Position numbers and translations under genes: made by a program. From assembly GCF_000820845.2 (NCBI RefSeq), contig NZ_CBXV010000007.1:82-64081 (forward strand): a DNA stretch of 64,000 bases. Direction: 5' to 3'. Numbering within the stretch: position 1 is the first letter of the stretch; each line of letters opens with the position of its first letter. Below the pieces are notes generated by a model. The model saw only the letters and a program-made list of their open reading frames with translations. It was not told where the DNA came from and made no database searches. Positions 8,836-18,448 of the stretch are shown piece after piece. This stretch comes from Pyrinomonas methylaliphatogenes (GTDB lineage Bacteria > Acidobacteriota > Blastocatellia > Pyrinomonadales > Pyrinomonadaceae).

Positions 8836-10062
8836 ATGCGCGCGGCGCTGGTTCTGCCGGTCATCGCGGAAATGGATAGCAGCCGTCGAAGATTCCTCGA
8901 ACAAGCGGCATTCGGTTTGAGCGCCGCTTCGCTCGGTTCCGGGTTGGTTACGGAAATTCTGGCTGGGCAAGAAGGCACACGGCGCGCGGCGCCGCCGATC
9001 TCGATCGCCAGCGCCAATGGGCTGGCGGCGGTCGCCAAAGCGGTCGAGGTGATGAAGCGCGGAGGCGATACGCTCGATGCGGTGATCGAAGGCGTCAATA
9101 TCGTCGAACTCGATCCGAAGGACAATTCCGTCGGCTATGGCGGATTGCCGAACGAGCGCGGGGAGGTCGAGTTGGATGCGAGCGTCATGCATGGGCCGAC
9201 GCGCCGCGCCGGTGCGGTCGCTGCCTTGCGCGGCGTGCGCACGCCGTCGAAGGTCGCGCGTGTCGTGATGGAGCGGACCGACCACATCTTGCTCGTCGGG
9301 CAGGGCGCGCGCGACTTTGCCACTGCCCACGGCTTTGAGAACGTCGATCTGCTTACGCCCGAATCGCGTCTGGCTTGGATACGTTGGAAGGAGACGTTGT
9401 CGGATCGGGATGACTGGGGGCCAAGCCCGCATACGCCGGCACCCGCTTCTCCAGCGGGGCAGCGCCGACTTGAGGAGGAGCGAAAGCGCGAAAGCGATAT
9501 CCTCGCTGAGCAGATCGCGGGCGGTGATGAAGAGCGGTTGCGCGAGTTGATCGCTTGGGCCGATGAGGTGGCGCGCCGTCCGCCGACGGGCACGATCAAC
9601 TGTCTGGCGCTCGATAGCGCGGGCGATATCAGCGGCGTGACGACGACGAGCGGCCTGGCGTGGAAGCTTCCGGGGCGCGTCGGCGATTCGCCCTTGATCG
9701 GTTGCGGCCTATACGTGGATAACGATGTGGGCGCTGCCGGATCTACGGGGCGCGGTGAAGAGGTCATCTATATCAACGGCGCACGCACCGTCGTCGAGTA
9801 CATGAAGCGTGGCATGTCGCCGGAGCAGGCCTGTCTTGAAGCTTTGAAGCTGATCGCCGCGCGCTACGGGAACGATCTCGAAAAGCTGCGCGATATAGAC
9901 GTCAACTTCTACGCGCTCAATAAACGCGGCGAGTATGCTGGTGCGGCCCTCTGGAGCCATACCGTCAATAGTCGCGGGCAAAAGAGGCGCCGCCAGTTTG
10001 CCTTCGCCGATTCCTCGGGCGCACGACTCATAGACAGCGCCTATCTTTTTGAACGGCGGTGA
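8836..10062 (+). CDS. N4-(beta-N-acetylglucosaminyl)-L-asparaginase-like Ntn-hydrolase, Tat-exported
   Basis: This is a family of threonine-nucleophile amidohydrolases that cut the GlcNAc-Asn bond or Asn/isoAsp amides. The N-terminus carries a twin-arginine motif (SRRRFLEQAAFG) and hydrophobic run, so export by Tat is likely. The beta-subunit start is probably the Thr in PTGTINCLALD, followed by GDISGVTTTSGLAWKLPGRVGDSPLIG and the GLYVDNDVGAAGSTGRGE segment typical of the family. The start at 8836 has GAGGCGG upstream; an ATG at 8872 sits directly before the Tat motif and is an alternative. It has a long charged insert (about residues 195-240), presumably before the cleavage site. Confidence 0.85.
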   Translation: MRAALVLPVIAEMDSSRRRFLEQAAFGLSAASLGSGLVTEILAGQEGTRRAAPPISIASANGLAAVAKAVEVMKRGGDTLDAVIEGVNIVELDPKDNSVGYGGLPNERGEVELDASVMHGPTRRAGAVAALRGVRTPSKVARVVMERTDHILLVGQGARDFATAHGFENVDLLTPESRLAWIRWKETLSDRDDWGPSPHTPAPASPAGQRRLEEERKRESDILAEQIAGGDEERLRELIAWADEVARRPPTGTINCLALDSAGDISGVTTTSGLAWKLPGRVGDSPLIGCGLYVDNDVGAAGSTGRGEEVIYINGARTVVEYMKRGMSPEQACLEALKLIAARYGNDLEKLRDIDVNFYALNKRGEYAGAALWSHTVNSRGQKRRRQFAFADSSGARLIDSAYLFERR

Positions 10063-10137
10063 CCGCGCCTCTCCCTTATCTCCTTTAACGGAGTGGCGGG
10101 TTTTGCGGGAAATTGACCCAAGCCATGCAAATAGCGG

Positions 10138-10166
10138 TTGACAGGCGCGCGCGATTCGTGTAAAAA
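10138..10166 (+). promoter_or_regulatory. Sigma70-type promoter
   Basis: A perfect -35 TTGACA (10138-10143) and a 17-bp spacer precede TAAAAA (10161-10166). It drives the FecR-like gene at 10348, leaving a leader of about 175 nt rich in inverted repeats (for example CCTCCA/TGGAGG). Confidence 0.65.
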
Positions 10167-10347
10167 GGCCAAATTGTTAGGGCCGGTAGGCTTTAACACG
10201 CTCTTGCGATTTTCGGGAGTCCTCCAGCGGCCCTTAAGAGAGGGTTTCGCGTGGAGGGATTTTGGGCCGTCTCCGGCGGTCTTGCGGGAGTCGCGGCGCG
10301 CTCTCTGAAAAATTTCATAAAGTTTCACTCTACGGGAGGAAGAGTTG

Positions 10348-11058
10348 ATGATCAGCAGAACATGGAGCCGTACGCCCCTTGCGCTCTGCCTTGCGATTGC
10401 GGTCCTGAGCATGTACTCCATGGTCGGATTGGCGGCACAAGAGAAGATGGCTGCCGAGTTGACCGTTTCGGGTGAAGTCAGCGTGGACGGCGCAAAGGCT
10501 ATCACTGGGGCGACCGTCTTTTCTGGTAGCACGATCACCACAGCGCAGAACGCAAGCGCTATTATCACCGTCGGCAAACTCGGACGGATCGAGCTATTGC
10601 CGAATTCGAGCCTCAAGTTGAACTTCGATGAAAACGGACTGACGGGATCGCTCGACGCCGGGCGGGTGCGCGTCATCAGCTCCGCCGGCTCTTCATCGAG
10701 CATCACCACTAAGGATGGCGTGGTCGTCGCAGATAACACGCAATCCAACGCTTATACCGTTGACGTCGAGTGCGGAAACACGATCGTCAATACGCAAGCC
10801 GGTCGTGTCGAACTGCGCGCCGGTAGCGAGGTGAAGCCTGTGGCAGCTGGCCAGGAAGCGACGGCGGGCCAGGCGCAGCCGGGGACCCGTTGCTCTCGCT
10901 TGCGTACAGAGGGCATGAAAGGTCTCTCGGGGGGCGGTTTGGCTGCCCTTTTGCTCGCGGCTGGCGGTGCGATCGCAGCGGCGATCATCGCGGCGTCAAC
11001 CAGCAACAATGACGTAAACTTCGGCGGTCCTGTGACCGTCATCAGTCCGACGCGCTAA
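10348..11058 (+). CDS. FecR-domain-like secreted or membrane-anchored protein
   Basis: The 236-aa protein has a signal peptide ending near GLAAQE. Its central region has a FecR/iron-dicitrate-sensor-like beta pattern (TVSGEVSVDG..., ATVFSGSTITTAQNASAIITVG, GRIELLPNSSLKLNF, GRVRVISSAG), and a C-terminal hydrophobic Gly/Ala segment (about 202-225). It is not linked here to a sigma factor or a TonB gene, unlike classical fecR. The ATG at 10348 has a strong GGGAGGAAG site 7 nt upstream; the TTG just before it is unlikely. It has its own promoter and long leader, so it may be strongly expressed. Confidence 0.6.
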   Translation: MISRTWSRTPLALCLAIAVLSMYSMVGLAAQEKMAAELTVSGEVSVDGAKAITGATVFSGSTITTAQNASAIITVGKLGRIELLPNSSLKLNFDENGLTGSLDAGRVRVISSAGSSSSITTKDGVVVADNTQSNAYTVDVECGNTIVNTQAGRVELRAGSEVKPVAAGQEATAGQAQPGTRCSRLRTEGMKGLSGGGLAALLLAAGGAIAAAIIAASTSNNDVNFGGPVTVISPTR

Positions 11059-11127
11059 GCAACGGTTCCCTCCAAATCGGGAGACTTGGTCGCGAGCGAC
11101 TCCGTTCGCGGCTTCAGATGGATCTGC

Positions 11128-11157
11128 GCGGGCCATGTGCGAGGGCATATGGCCCGC
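11128..11157 (+). terminator. Hairpin terminator
   Basis: A perfect 9-bp stem GCGGGCCAT/ATGGCCCGC is followed by GAATTTT. It lies 70 nt after the FecR-like gene. Confidence 0.5.
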
Positions 11158-11354
11158 ATCGAATTTTCATCGGCCGAATCCGACCATCGTGGGGCGCTCG
11201 TCCTGAAAAATCACTGTCCGGCGAAAGATAGGTCCTCACCGGCTTGTCATAGATCCGCGAACGGATTAAGCTTTTAACTCTTTAGCTTTCCCGAAGCGCG
11301 CTTTTGTGTCGCACTTCGAAAAGCTTTGAGGATTCTCTTCACTGGATCGAGATC

Positions 11355-12653
11355 ATGAATATTGCGGTCGTCGGCACCGGATATGTTGGTTTGGTCACGG
11401 GGGCATGTTTCGCGGAATTTGGCAATGATGTCACCTGCGTCGATGTCGATGCGGAGAAGATCGCGCGCCTTGCGCAGGGCATCATGCCGATCTACGAGCC
11501 CGGTTTGGATGTTCTGGTCGCCAAGAACATGCAAGCTGGGCGACTGCGCTTCACAACGGACCTGAAGTCGGCTGTCGAGCAAGCGTTGGTGATCTTCCTC
11601 GCTGTAGGGACGCCGCCGAAGGAAGATGGGGCGGCTGATTTGCGCTACGTCGAAGATGCCGCTCGTTCCATCGCGGAATTCATGAATGGCTACAAAGTCA
11701 TCGTCACTAAATCGACCGTGCCCGTCGGCACTGGCGAACGCTTGCGCCGTCTGATACGCGAGCATCAGAAGAAGAGATGCAACTTCGGCGTCGTCTCCAA
11801 TCCGGAATTCCTACGCGAAGGGGCTGCTATCGAGGATTTCATGCGGCCCGATCGCGTCGTCATCGGGAGTCGCGATGAGGAAGCCATCGCCATCATGCGC
11901 GATCTGTATCGTCCGCTCTATTTGATCGAGACGCCTTTCGTCATCACATCCCTAGAAGCTGCGGAGTTGTCCAAATACGCCGCCAACGCCTTTCTCGCGA
12001 CCAAAATATCTTTCATCAACGAGATCGCCAATCTCTGCGACAAGATCGGTTGTGACGTGCACGATGTGGCGCGTGCCATGGGTATGGACAATCGCATCGG
12101 TCGCAAATTCCTCCATCCTGGACCGGGATTCGGCGGCTCTTGCTTCCCAAAAGACACGCGGGCGTTGGCTGCTGTCGCGCGTCAGTACGGTTGCACGTCG
12201 CTCATCGTCGATGCGGTGATCGAAGTCAATGAACGACAGCGCGCAGCGATGATCTCGAAGATCGAACGTCTCGTCGGAGATCTCCAAGGGAAGATCATCG
12301 CCGTGCTCGGGCTCTCATTCAAACCTCAAACGGACGATATGCGCGAGGCGCCTTCCATCTACATCATACGCGGATTGCTCGAACGTGGGGCCAGCGTGCG
12401 CGCCTATGATCCTGTGGCGATGCCCGAGGCGGCTAAAGTGTTGCCTGAGATAGCCTATGCGGAAGACGAATATCAAGCTGTCAAAGGCGCCGATGCGCTC
12501 GTCTTCGTCACCGAATGGAATCAGTTTCGTGCGCTCGATCTTGAGCGCGTGCGACAACTGATGCGGGCGCCGAAGATCGCCGATTTGCGCAACATTTACG
12601 AACCGGAGAAGATGCGCGAATTGGGCTTCGATTACGTCGGCGTCGGACGGTGA
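11355..12653 (+). CDS. ugd: UDP-glucose 6-dehydrogenase
   Basis: It oxidises UDP-glucose to UDP-glucuronate with two NAD+, feeding capsule or exopolysaccharide synthesis. The 432-aa protein starts MNIAVVGTGYVGLVTG (Rossmann fold), has the central dimer helix with KYAANAFLATKISFINE, the catalytic Cys in PGFGGSCFPKD and a C-terminal UDP-binding domain (LGLSFKPQTDDMREAPS). I use the ATG at 11355; upstream codons of the open frame are not conserved. A GalE-like gene follows at 12901 on the same strand. Confidence 0.95.
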   Translation: MNIAVVGTGYVGLVTGACFAEFGNDVTCVDVDAEKIARLAQGIMPIYEPGLDVLVAKNMQAGRLRFTTDLKSAVEQALVIFLAVGTPPKEDGAADLRYVEDAARSIAEFMNGYKVIVTKSTVPVGTGERLRRLIREHQKKRCNFGVVSNPEFLREGAAIEDFMRPDRVVIGSRDEEAIAIMRDLYRPLYLIETPFVITSLEAAELSKYAANAFLATKISFINEIANLCDKIGCDVHDVARAMGMDNRIGRKFLHPGPGFGGSCFPKDTRALAAVARQYGCTSLIVDAVIEVNERQRAAMISKIERLVGDLQGKIIAVLGLSFKPQTDDMREAPSIYIIRGLLERGASVRAYDPVAMPEAAKVLPEIAYAEDEYQAVKGADALVFVTEWNQFRALDLERVRQLMRAPKIADLRNIYEPEKMRELGFDYVGVGR

Positions 12654-12710
12654 GCGGGCGCGCCTCGAAGAGCCATCTAGCTGCGTATGTCATCGGCAAG
12701 TGATGGTGGC

Positions 12711-12815
12711 GTGGAACACGCGCCCTTTTCGTCTCGGGGGATCTTAGAAACAAGAGAGTCTATTTCGCGTCGAGCACCGATGAATTGTGGAACAAGCGCT
12801 CTTTTCGGAGTATTT
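12711..12815. repeat. Degenerate locus-specific direct repeat (period 76)
   Basis: GTGGAACA-GCGC-CTTTTCG occurs at 12711 and again at 12787 with two internal mismatches over the first 21 bp, then similarity fades. It lies in the gap between ugd and the epimerase gene. It is the weakest member of the repeat-pair set. Confidence 0.45.
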
Positions 12816-12900
12816 TAGAGACGACGGCAGGTGCTTCGCTTGGATTCAACTGCGGAGCCTTCTCGGATCGCGCCTGTTCTAGATCCAAATCCTTATCCCT

Positions 12901-13857
12901 ATGAAGCCTTCAAACATCGCACTGGTCACTGGCGGCGCCGGATTCATCGGATCGCATATAGCTGCGGCTCTCATCGAGCGCGGCGCGCGCGTGCGGATCA
13001 TCGATGATCTCTCCACGGGCCATCGCGAGAATCTCGACGAGATCGGCGGCGATTTCGATTTCATCCACGCTAGCCTGTTAGATGAAGCGGCGCTCGAACG
13101 CGCGCTCGACGGCGTCGAACTGGTCTTTCACCAAGCGGCGATCCCGTCTGTGCCGCGTTCGGTCGAGAAGCCTCGCGAGACGCATCGCGCCTGCGTCGAA
13201 GCGACGTTCGCTTTGCTCGAAGCGGCACGGCGGCGCGGCGTGCGGCGCGTCATCTATGCTGCGTCGAGTTCGGCTTACGGCGACCAGCCGACGCTTCCAA
13301 AGTCCGAAGAGATGCGTCCCGATCCGCTTTCGCCCTATGCCGCGGCGAAGCTTGTCGGCGAGTACTACTGTCAAGTTTGGACGCGCACGTATGGTTTGGA
13401 GACGGTGGCGCTTCGTTATTTTAACGTCTTCGGCCCGCGACAGGATCCGAGTTCGCCATATTCAGGCGTCATCTCTCGTTTCATCGCCGCTTTGATGAAG
13501 GGCGAGCGGCCCGTGATCTTCGGCGACGGCGAACAGTCGCGCGATTTCACCTATGTCGAAAACGTCGTGCAGGCCAATCTCAAGGCGGCGGAATCGTCGC
13601 GCGCCGTCGGTCAGGTCATCAACGTCGCCAACGGCGAAAGGATCACGCTCAATCGTCTGCTCGAAGTGTTGAAGGAGTTGACCGGACGCCGCGAGGTCGC
13701 GCCCGAATATCGCCCACCACGTCCCGGCGACGTTCGTCACAGTCTTGCTGATATCACGCGCGCGCGTGAGCTTCTCGGTTATGAACCGGTCATCGGTTTG
13801 GAAGAAGGTCTTCAGAAAACGATCGAGTGGTGGAAACAGAGCCGTTACGCACGCTGA
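12901..13857 (+). CDS. NAD-dependent nucleotide-sugar epimerase, GalE-like
   Basis: This is an extended short-chain dehydrogenase (318 aa) with the NAD motif GGAGFIGSHI, the catalytic Ser/Tyr/Lys set (AASSSAYG and YAAAK) and the substrate segment NVFGPRQDPSSPYSGVI. The closest families are UDP-glucose or UDP-N-acetylglucosamine 4-epimerases (GalE/WbpP type); motifs alone do not decide the substrate. Together with ugd just upstream it suggests synthesis of activated sugars for surface polysaccharide. Confidence 0.88.
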   Translation: MKPSNIALVTGGAGFIGSHIAAALIERGARVRIIDDLSTGHRENLDEIGGDFDFIHASLLDEAALERALDGVELVFHQAAIPSVPRSVEKPRETHRACVEATFALLEAARRRGVRRVIYAASSSAYGDQPTLPKSEEMRPDPLSPYAAAKLVGEYYCQVWTRTYGLETVALRYFNVFGPRQDPSSPYSGVISRFIAALMKGERPVIFGDGEQSRDFTYVENVVQANLKAAESSRAVGQVINVANGERITLNRLLEVLKELTGRREVAPEYRPPRPGDVRHSLADITRARELLGYEPVIGLEEGLQKTIEWWKQSRYAR

Positions 13858-13967
13858 TCGAGCGTCAACCTGAATTCCGTGCGCTCGAAAGCGGAATCTC
13901 CATCATGCTTCGATCTTTTTTCGCTTCTGACGGCTTGATCACTCGAGATGAACCTCCTCCGCCTGTC

Positions 13968-13997
13968 GCGCGCGCCTAGGAAGGGGAGTGCGCGCGC
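13968..13997. other. GC-rich inverted repeat between convergent genes
   Basis: GCGCGCGC occurs at 13968-13975 and 13990-13997 around a 14-nt loop. It lies 8 bp after the permease stop (minus strand). A second hairpin, ATTCCG/CGGAAT at 13874-13897, lies closer to the epimerase stop. Neither has an adjacent T-run. Confidence 0.3.
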
Positions 13998-14005
13998 CGA
14001 TCTGT

Positions 14006-15355
14006 TCAACCGCGGCTTACCTCTCTTCGCCTGAATAACAGGTGATAGACGGGCACGCCGATCATAGTCACTCCCGTGCCGAGCAGGGCCTGTTTCGGAT
14101 TCTGGCTGATCAACAGTATAAGCAATAGACCAACCAGCGCAAGGAAAAGGAGCGGAGCAAACCAAAAGTTGAACCGACCGACGCGCGACATTGATGGTTG
14201 ATTGGATGGCAACAGAAAAACCGATGCCGCCGTCAACGCGATGAAGAGCACCGTGACGAAGATGAAGTAGGCGACGATTTGATTGAACGATCCGAAGACT
14301 ACGAGCAAAGAGGCAAGCCCCGCTTGTAAAGCAATGGTACGAGCCGGTGTGCCGAAGCGTGAGTGCAAGGTAGCTGCAGCAGGCAAAAACAATCCATCGC
14401 GTGCCATCGCGTAGTAGACGCGCGGCGCATTGAGCATCAAAGCCGCTAGGTTGCCAAGGACTGAGATGATGACGATGCCGGAAAAGACTTGCCCGCCTAC
14501 TTGGCCGAACATCGCTTCACCAACTTGCGCAGCGAAGGTTTCGCTTGATGTGACGCGATCAAGCGGAACTAGGTAGATGAACACGGCGCTAATCAACAAA
14601 TAGACGAGCGTAGCTGTGATCACGCCGAGTGCCATCGCCCGTGGCAGCGTGCGAGTCGGGTTCCGCACTTCGCCGGCTATCTTGTTCACATCCCACCACC
14701 CGCCGAACGAAAAGAAACCGGCGACCATGCTGCTGGCCAGCGCCTCGAAGTAGGGCACTGAACTTCGCCGCTCTATCAGCGGCAAAAAATTCGACCAGTC
14801 GCCGAGCTGTTGACCAAATCCCCAGACGACGATCAACGCGAGCAGGCCGAGTTTTAATAGCGTCAACCATCGCAAAACGCCCGCTCCTACCCGCACACCC
14901 ACGATGTTCGCTGCGGCCAGGGCAAAGATCGTGACAATGGCAACGATCTTGTTTCCAAGCGGCGTCAGCCTGATGATCGAGCCAACGTAGCTGGCCATTC
15001 CGACCGCCAGCGCCGCCGTAATTCCCGGATCCATCACCAGAAGGGATTTCCATCCGTAGAGGAAGGCCACCATTCGACCGTAGGTTTCGCGCAAATAGAC
15101 ATAACCTCCGCCTGTGTAAGGAAACTGCGCGGCCAGCCGGCCATAGCAGAGCGCACCGCTGAGCGCCATTGCGCCCATCGCTAGCCAGACGATCATCAAC
15201 CACAGTGGCGAACCAAGAGATTTAGCCATGCCGGCTGGTGTGAGGAAGATGCCGATGCCTATGACTTCACCGATGACTATCGCAGTGGCTGAACCAAGCC
15301 CGAGTTCGGGCTGCAATCCTTCATGCGGTCGCTTTCCTGAGCCTGGTTCTCTCAT
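14006..15355 (-). CDS. APC-family amino acid permease
   Basis: A polytopic inner-membrane protein of 449 aa with about 12 hydrophobic segments. The start region GSATAIVIGEVIGIGIFLTPAGMAKSLGS matches the first transmembrane helix of the APC superfamily (G-I-G-I-F motif), and FFSFGGWWDVNKIAGEVRNPTRTLPRA is the conserved helix 6/loop 7 region. The substrate cannot be told. The ATG at 15355 lies 4 nt after the stop of the TonB receptor gene, indicating translational coupling, so the pair may serve uptake of peptides or amino acids. Confidence 0.88.
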   Translation of the reverse strand: MREPGSGKRPHEGLQPELGLGSATAIVIGEVIGIGIFLTPAGMAKSLGSPLWLMIVWLAMGAMALSGALCYGRLAAQFPYTGGGYVYLRETYGRMVAFLYGWKSLLVMDPGITAALAVGMASYVGSIIRLTPLGNKIVAIVTIFALAAANIVGVRVGAGVLRWLTLLKLGLLALIVVWGFGQQLGDWSNFLPLIERRSSVPYFEALASSMVAGFFSFGGWWDVNKIAGEVRNPTRTLPRAMALGVITATLVYLLISAVFIYLVPLDRVTSSETFAAQVGEAMFGQVGGQVFSGIVIISVLGNLAALMLNAPRVYYAMARDGLFLPAAATLHSRFGTPARTIALQAGLASLLVVFGSFNQIVAYFIFVTVLFIALTAASVFLLPSNQPSMSRVGRFNFWFAPLLFLALVGLLLILLISQNPKQALLGTGVTMIGVPVYHLLFRRREVSRG

Positions 15356-15359
15356 CGCC

Positions 15360-18347
15360 TTAGAAAGCAAATCTTACCGCCAGTTGAAAGGCGCGCGGGC
15401 CGCCCGAGCCGAATACGCCGCCGGCAGTTGTGACCGGACGCCCGAAACTCGAAGAGCGCAGGTAACCTGGACTAGCCGGATCGTTGTTATCGCGACTGAG
15501 CACATTGGCGAAGCCGGAATAATTCACATTAGATACGCCAAGCACATTGGTCACGTTGAAGAGGTTGAAGACCTCAACCATCGGCTCAAGGCTCGCCCGG
15601 TCGCTCAGCTTGAAGCTTTTTGATAAGCGTAGATCGAGCGAATTGAAGCTGTCGTTGAATCGCGCTCCGTCGCTCACGAGCGGAAGGAGTTGTCCGTTGA
15701 TCCCACCGCTCGCGTTGATCTGGCGGATGAAAGCGTTTAATTCCGCACCCGTATGAAAGAGTCGTCCGCCAGCGTTGCGTTGCAGCACGGGGATGCGCGT
15801 CAAACCATCAGGCATCAGGATATCCATCGGCACGCCCGAGGCTAACGTCCAAATTGATGACAGGCGCACATGCCGCGGCAGTTCGAAGGTTCCGGCGAAG
15901 GTGAAACGATGCCGCTGATCGTTGGGCGTCGGCCCATATTCTAATCGCAGATTGTTTGGATCGATTGGCCCGATCGAGAACGGTATTTGATCATCGTTGG
16001 CGTAGTTGAACGCTTTGGAGAGCGTGTAGGAGGCGCGGAATTGGTTGCGCCGAGAACGCCTCTCTACGCTCAGCAACAAACCATCATACTTCGTCTTGAC
16101 GCTCGACTCCAAATTGACTACGCGATCAGGACCGCCGACGACTGGGTTGAATACCGTTCCAATCTCACGCCCGATGATGAAGTGCGTGCCGAGCGCGTGC
16201 AAGTAATCGGCACGCACGAGTATGTCGCCGATTTGATGTTGAAGACCAAGATTCATCTGTTGCACCATCGGGTTCTGTAGCCCGCTGTCAATAATATTGA
16301 TGCCACCAGCGCCCGCGCCGGGTAGGATGAATCCCGTGAAGGGATTCGATAGCGTCGGCGCAAACGGTGGAAATCGCCCGGTGATGGGATCGAGGTAGAA
16401 CAAATTTCCAGCCCGCACTTCGATGACCAACGATCGCCCATCGAGCCCACGTTCGAGCGATTGAAGTTCCAACGTCACGCGATCATAGTAGATGCCGTAA
16501 CCACCGTGAACGCTCGTGCGCCCGCTGCTCGTCGACCAGTTAAAGCCGAAACGCGGTCCCCAGTTGTTCGTATCGCGGCGGCGCGGACCTTTGACGAAAG
16601 GCAGGATGAGCGGATTGAGTTGATTGAATCTGCTCACGTTCTTTACGTCAGTGTCAAGCTCATAGCGCAGGCCGAGATTCAGCGTCAAGCGCCTGTTTAT
16701 CTGCCAATCATCTTGAATAAAGAAGGCCAGATAAGTGTTGTCGGCATCAGGAATGGCAAGATCGCGATCCGGCGTCGCGCTGCGCAGCGTGATGGCAAAG
16801 AGCAAGTCATCGTCATCCACTCGCCCGTCGCTGTTGCGATCGAAGGCTGGAAAATCTTCGATCAGTTCGATGCGACCCTGCCTGAAAACGCCGAGATCGA
16901 AACCGGCGTCAACGCGCTGGATTTCGCCCCCGAAGTGAAGCGCGTGTGTGCCGCGTGTCCAAGAGACGGAGTTTGCAAACTGCAACCGATTTTGCGTCGT
17001 CTGCTGTGGCACGCGGAACGAAGCGCCATCTTGTAAGCTTGGAAAAGTCAATTGCGGGGCGATCTGTAAAGGTTGAATGCGATTGAAGAAGTTGCTCTCG
17101 CTGAAAGTGAGGTTGTTGACAGCGGTTGGTGAAATGATGTGCGTCCAATTGGTGACTAAGGAATGATAGATGTTGCGGCTCTTTTGCCGTTGCGATGCTG
17201 AACCGATGGCACGGATCAGCGTGCTGGCGGCCACATCGCTGGCGCGTTGATACGAGTAGCGGAAGCTGAGTTGATCGCGGTCCGAAGGATGCCAGTCGTT
17301 GCGTTCAGTCACGAGCAGATCGTTAAGCGGCGCCGGAGCGAAGCTGCGCACGATCGTGCGTCGCGTTACGTCGCGGGTGCCGACAAGCACCGCGCCGTTT
17401 TGATCGCGGTACTCGACCGAACCGAACCACCACGCGCAATTTCTTACGAACGGCCCGCCGAGCGCGACTGCATACTGCTCGCGGTCAAAGGGCGGCTTCT
17501 GCCCACTGCTGCGATCGAAAGTGGCCGGCAGCCCTTGGAGTTTGTCGTCACGCCAGAAGAATGAGCCGGCCCCATGGATCTCGTTCGTGCCCGACTTGGT
17601 CACGATGTTAATAATTGACGAGCCGGAGCGACCCAGTTCCGCCGAGAAGCGACTAGTGGCGATTTGAAACTCTTGCACCGCCTCTTGCGAGATGTTTTGG
17701 AGCGGGCCGCCAACGACATCGTCGTTATTGTCAGCTCCGTCCACAGTCACATTCCCACCGCGACCGAGTTGACCTGCGGAGGATATCTCCACCGTGTTGG
17801 TTTTCGTCGGATCGAAGTTCGGCGCTGGCGCGTTGCCGGGAGCGAGAAGAGCTAGCTCGAGAAAATTGCGGCCATTGAGCGGCAAGTTCTCTATCGCCGC
17901 AGATGAAATCACACCGTCAATAACCGATCCAGTAGTGTTGACAAGTTGCGCTGGCTCACTCAAATCGGCCACAACCTCTTCCTGAAGTCTAGGAACATCG
18001 AGCGCGATCTCTAGCGTTAAAGTTTGTCCGACCCGAAGCTGGATATCCCTGTAATTCTTTTCGGCGAAACCGGGAGCCACAATGCTAATCTCATAGAGGC
18101 CCGGCGCGAGATTGGTTACGGTGAACAATCCATCGGCATTGGTGGCGGTTTCACGGCGCGCGCCGGTTGCTCTGTTGGTGATTTGAATTTGTGCGCCGCT
18201 GATGATCGCTCCGGTTTGATCGGCGACGCGCCCGCTCAAAGTAGCGGTGGCTAATTGCTGAGGTGAGGTGGCTGTGGCGCTCACAAGGCTCAGAAAGAGA
18301 CTCGCGAGGATCGAACCGATGCTGACGGCCATCAGGTTTCTCGACAT
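15360..18347 (-). CDS. Oar-like TonB-dependent outer-membrane receptor
   Basis: The 995-aa product has a signal peptide, an N-terminal carboxypeptidase-regulatory beta-sandwich (about 35-115: LSGRVADQTGAIISGAQ), a plug domain (about 140-255: LPLNGRNFLELALLAPG, then QEFQIATSRFSAELGRSG and NIVTKSGTNEIHG) and a long C-terminal barrel ending in Phe (VRFAF), as outer-membrane barrels do. Such receptors are abundant in acidobacteria and take up oligosaccharides, peptides or metals; the ligand here is unknown. It contains a DRNSDGRVDDDDL segment (about residue 505) that resembles a calcium-binding loop. A permease gene follows 4 nt downstream. Confidence 0.9.
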   Translation of the reverse strand: MSRNLMAVSIGSILASLFLSLVSATATSPQQLATATLSGRVADQTGAIISGAQIQITNRATGARRETATNADGLFTVTNLAPGLYEISIVAPGFAEKNYRDIQLRVGQTLTLEIALDVPRLQEEVVADLSEPAQLVNTTGSVIDGVISSAAIENLPLNGRNFLELALLAPGNAPAPNFDPTKTNTVEISSAGQLGRGGNVTVDGADNNDDVVGGPLQNISQEAVQEFQIATSRFSAELGRSGSSIINIVTKSGTNEIHGAGSFFWRDDKLQGLPATFDRSSGQKPPFDREQYAVALGGPFVRNCAWWFGSVEYRDQNGAVLVGTRDVTRRTIVRSFAPAPLNDLLVTERNDWHPSDRDQLSFRYSYQRASDVAASTLIRAIGSASQRQKSRNIYHSLVTNWTHIISPTAVNNLTFSESNFFNRIQPLQIAPQLTFPSLQDGASFRVPQQTTQNRLQFANSVSWTRGTHALHFGGEIQRVDAGFDLGVFRQGRIELIEDFPAFDRNSDGRVDDDDLLFAITLRSATPDRDLAIPDADNTYLAFFIQDDWQINRRLTLNLGLRYELDTDVKNVSRFNQLNPLILPFVKGPRRRDTNNWGPRFGFNWSTSSGRTSVHGGYGIYYDRVTLELQSLERGLDGRSLVIEVRAGNLFYLDPITGRFPPFAPTLSNPFTGFILPGAGAGGINIIDSGLQNPMVQQMNLGLQHQIGDILVRADYLHALGTHFIIGREIGTVFNPVVGGPDRVVNLESSVKTKYDGLLLSVERRSRRNQFRASYTLSKAFNYANDDQIPFSIGPIDPNNLRLEYGPTPNDQRHRFTFAGTFELPRHVRLSSIWTLASGVPMDILMPDGLTRIPVLQRNAGGRLFHTGAELNAFIRQINASGGINGQLLPLVSDGARFNDSFNSLDLRLSKSFKLSDRASLEPMVEVFNLFNVTNVLGVSNVNYSGFANVLSRDNNDPASPGYLRSSSFGRPVTTAGGVFGSGGPRAFQLAVRFAF

Positions 18348-18448
18348 TCAGAGCGCTCCGTTCCCGATTAAATTGCCGCTCTAAAGGTTTGACGCGGCGC
18401 CGCGAGTTCTGATTTGTCGCCGCGCCGCGATCCCTGATCTATCATCGC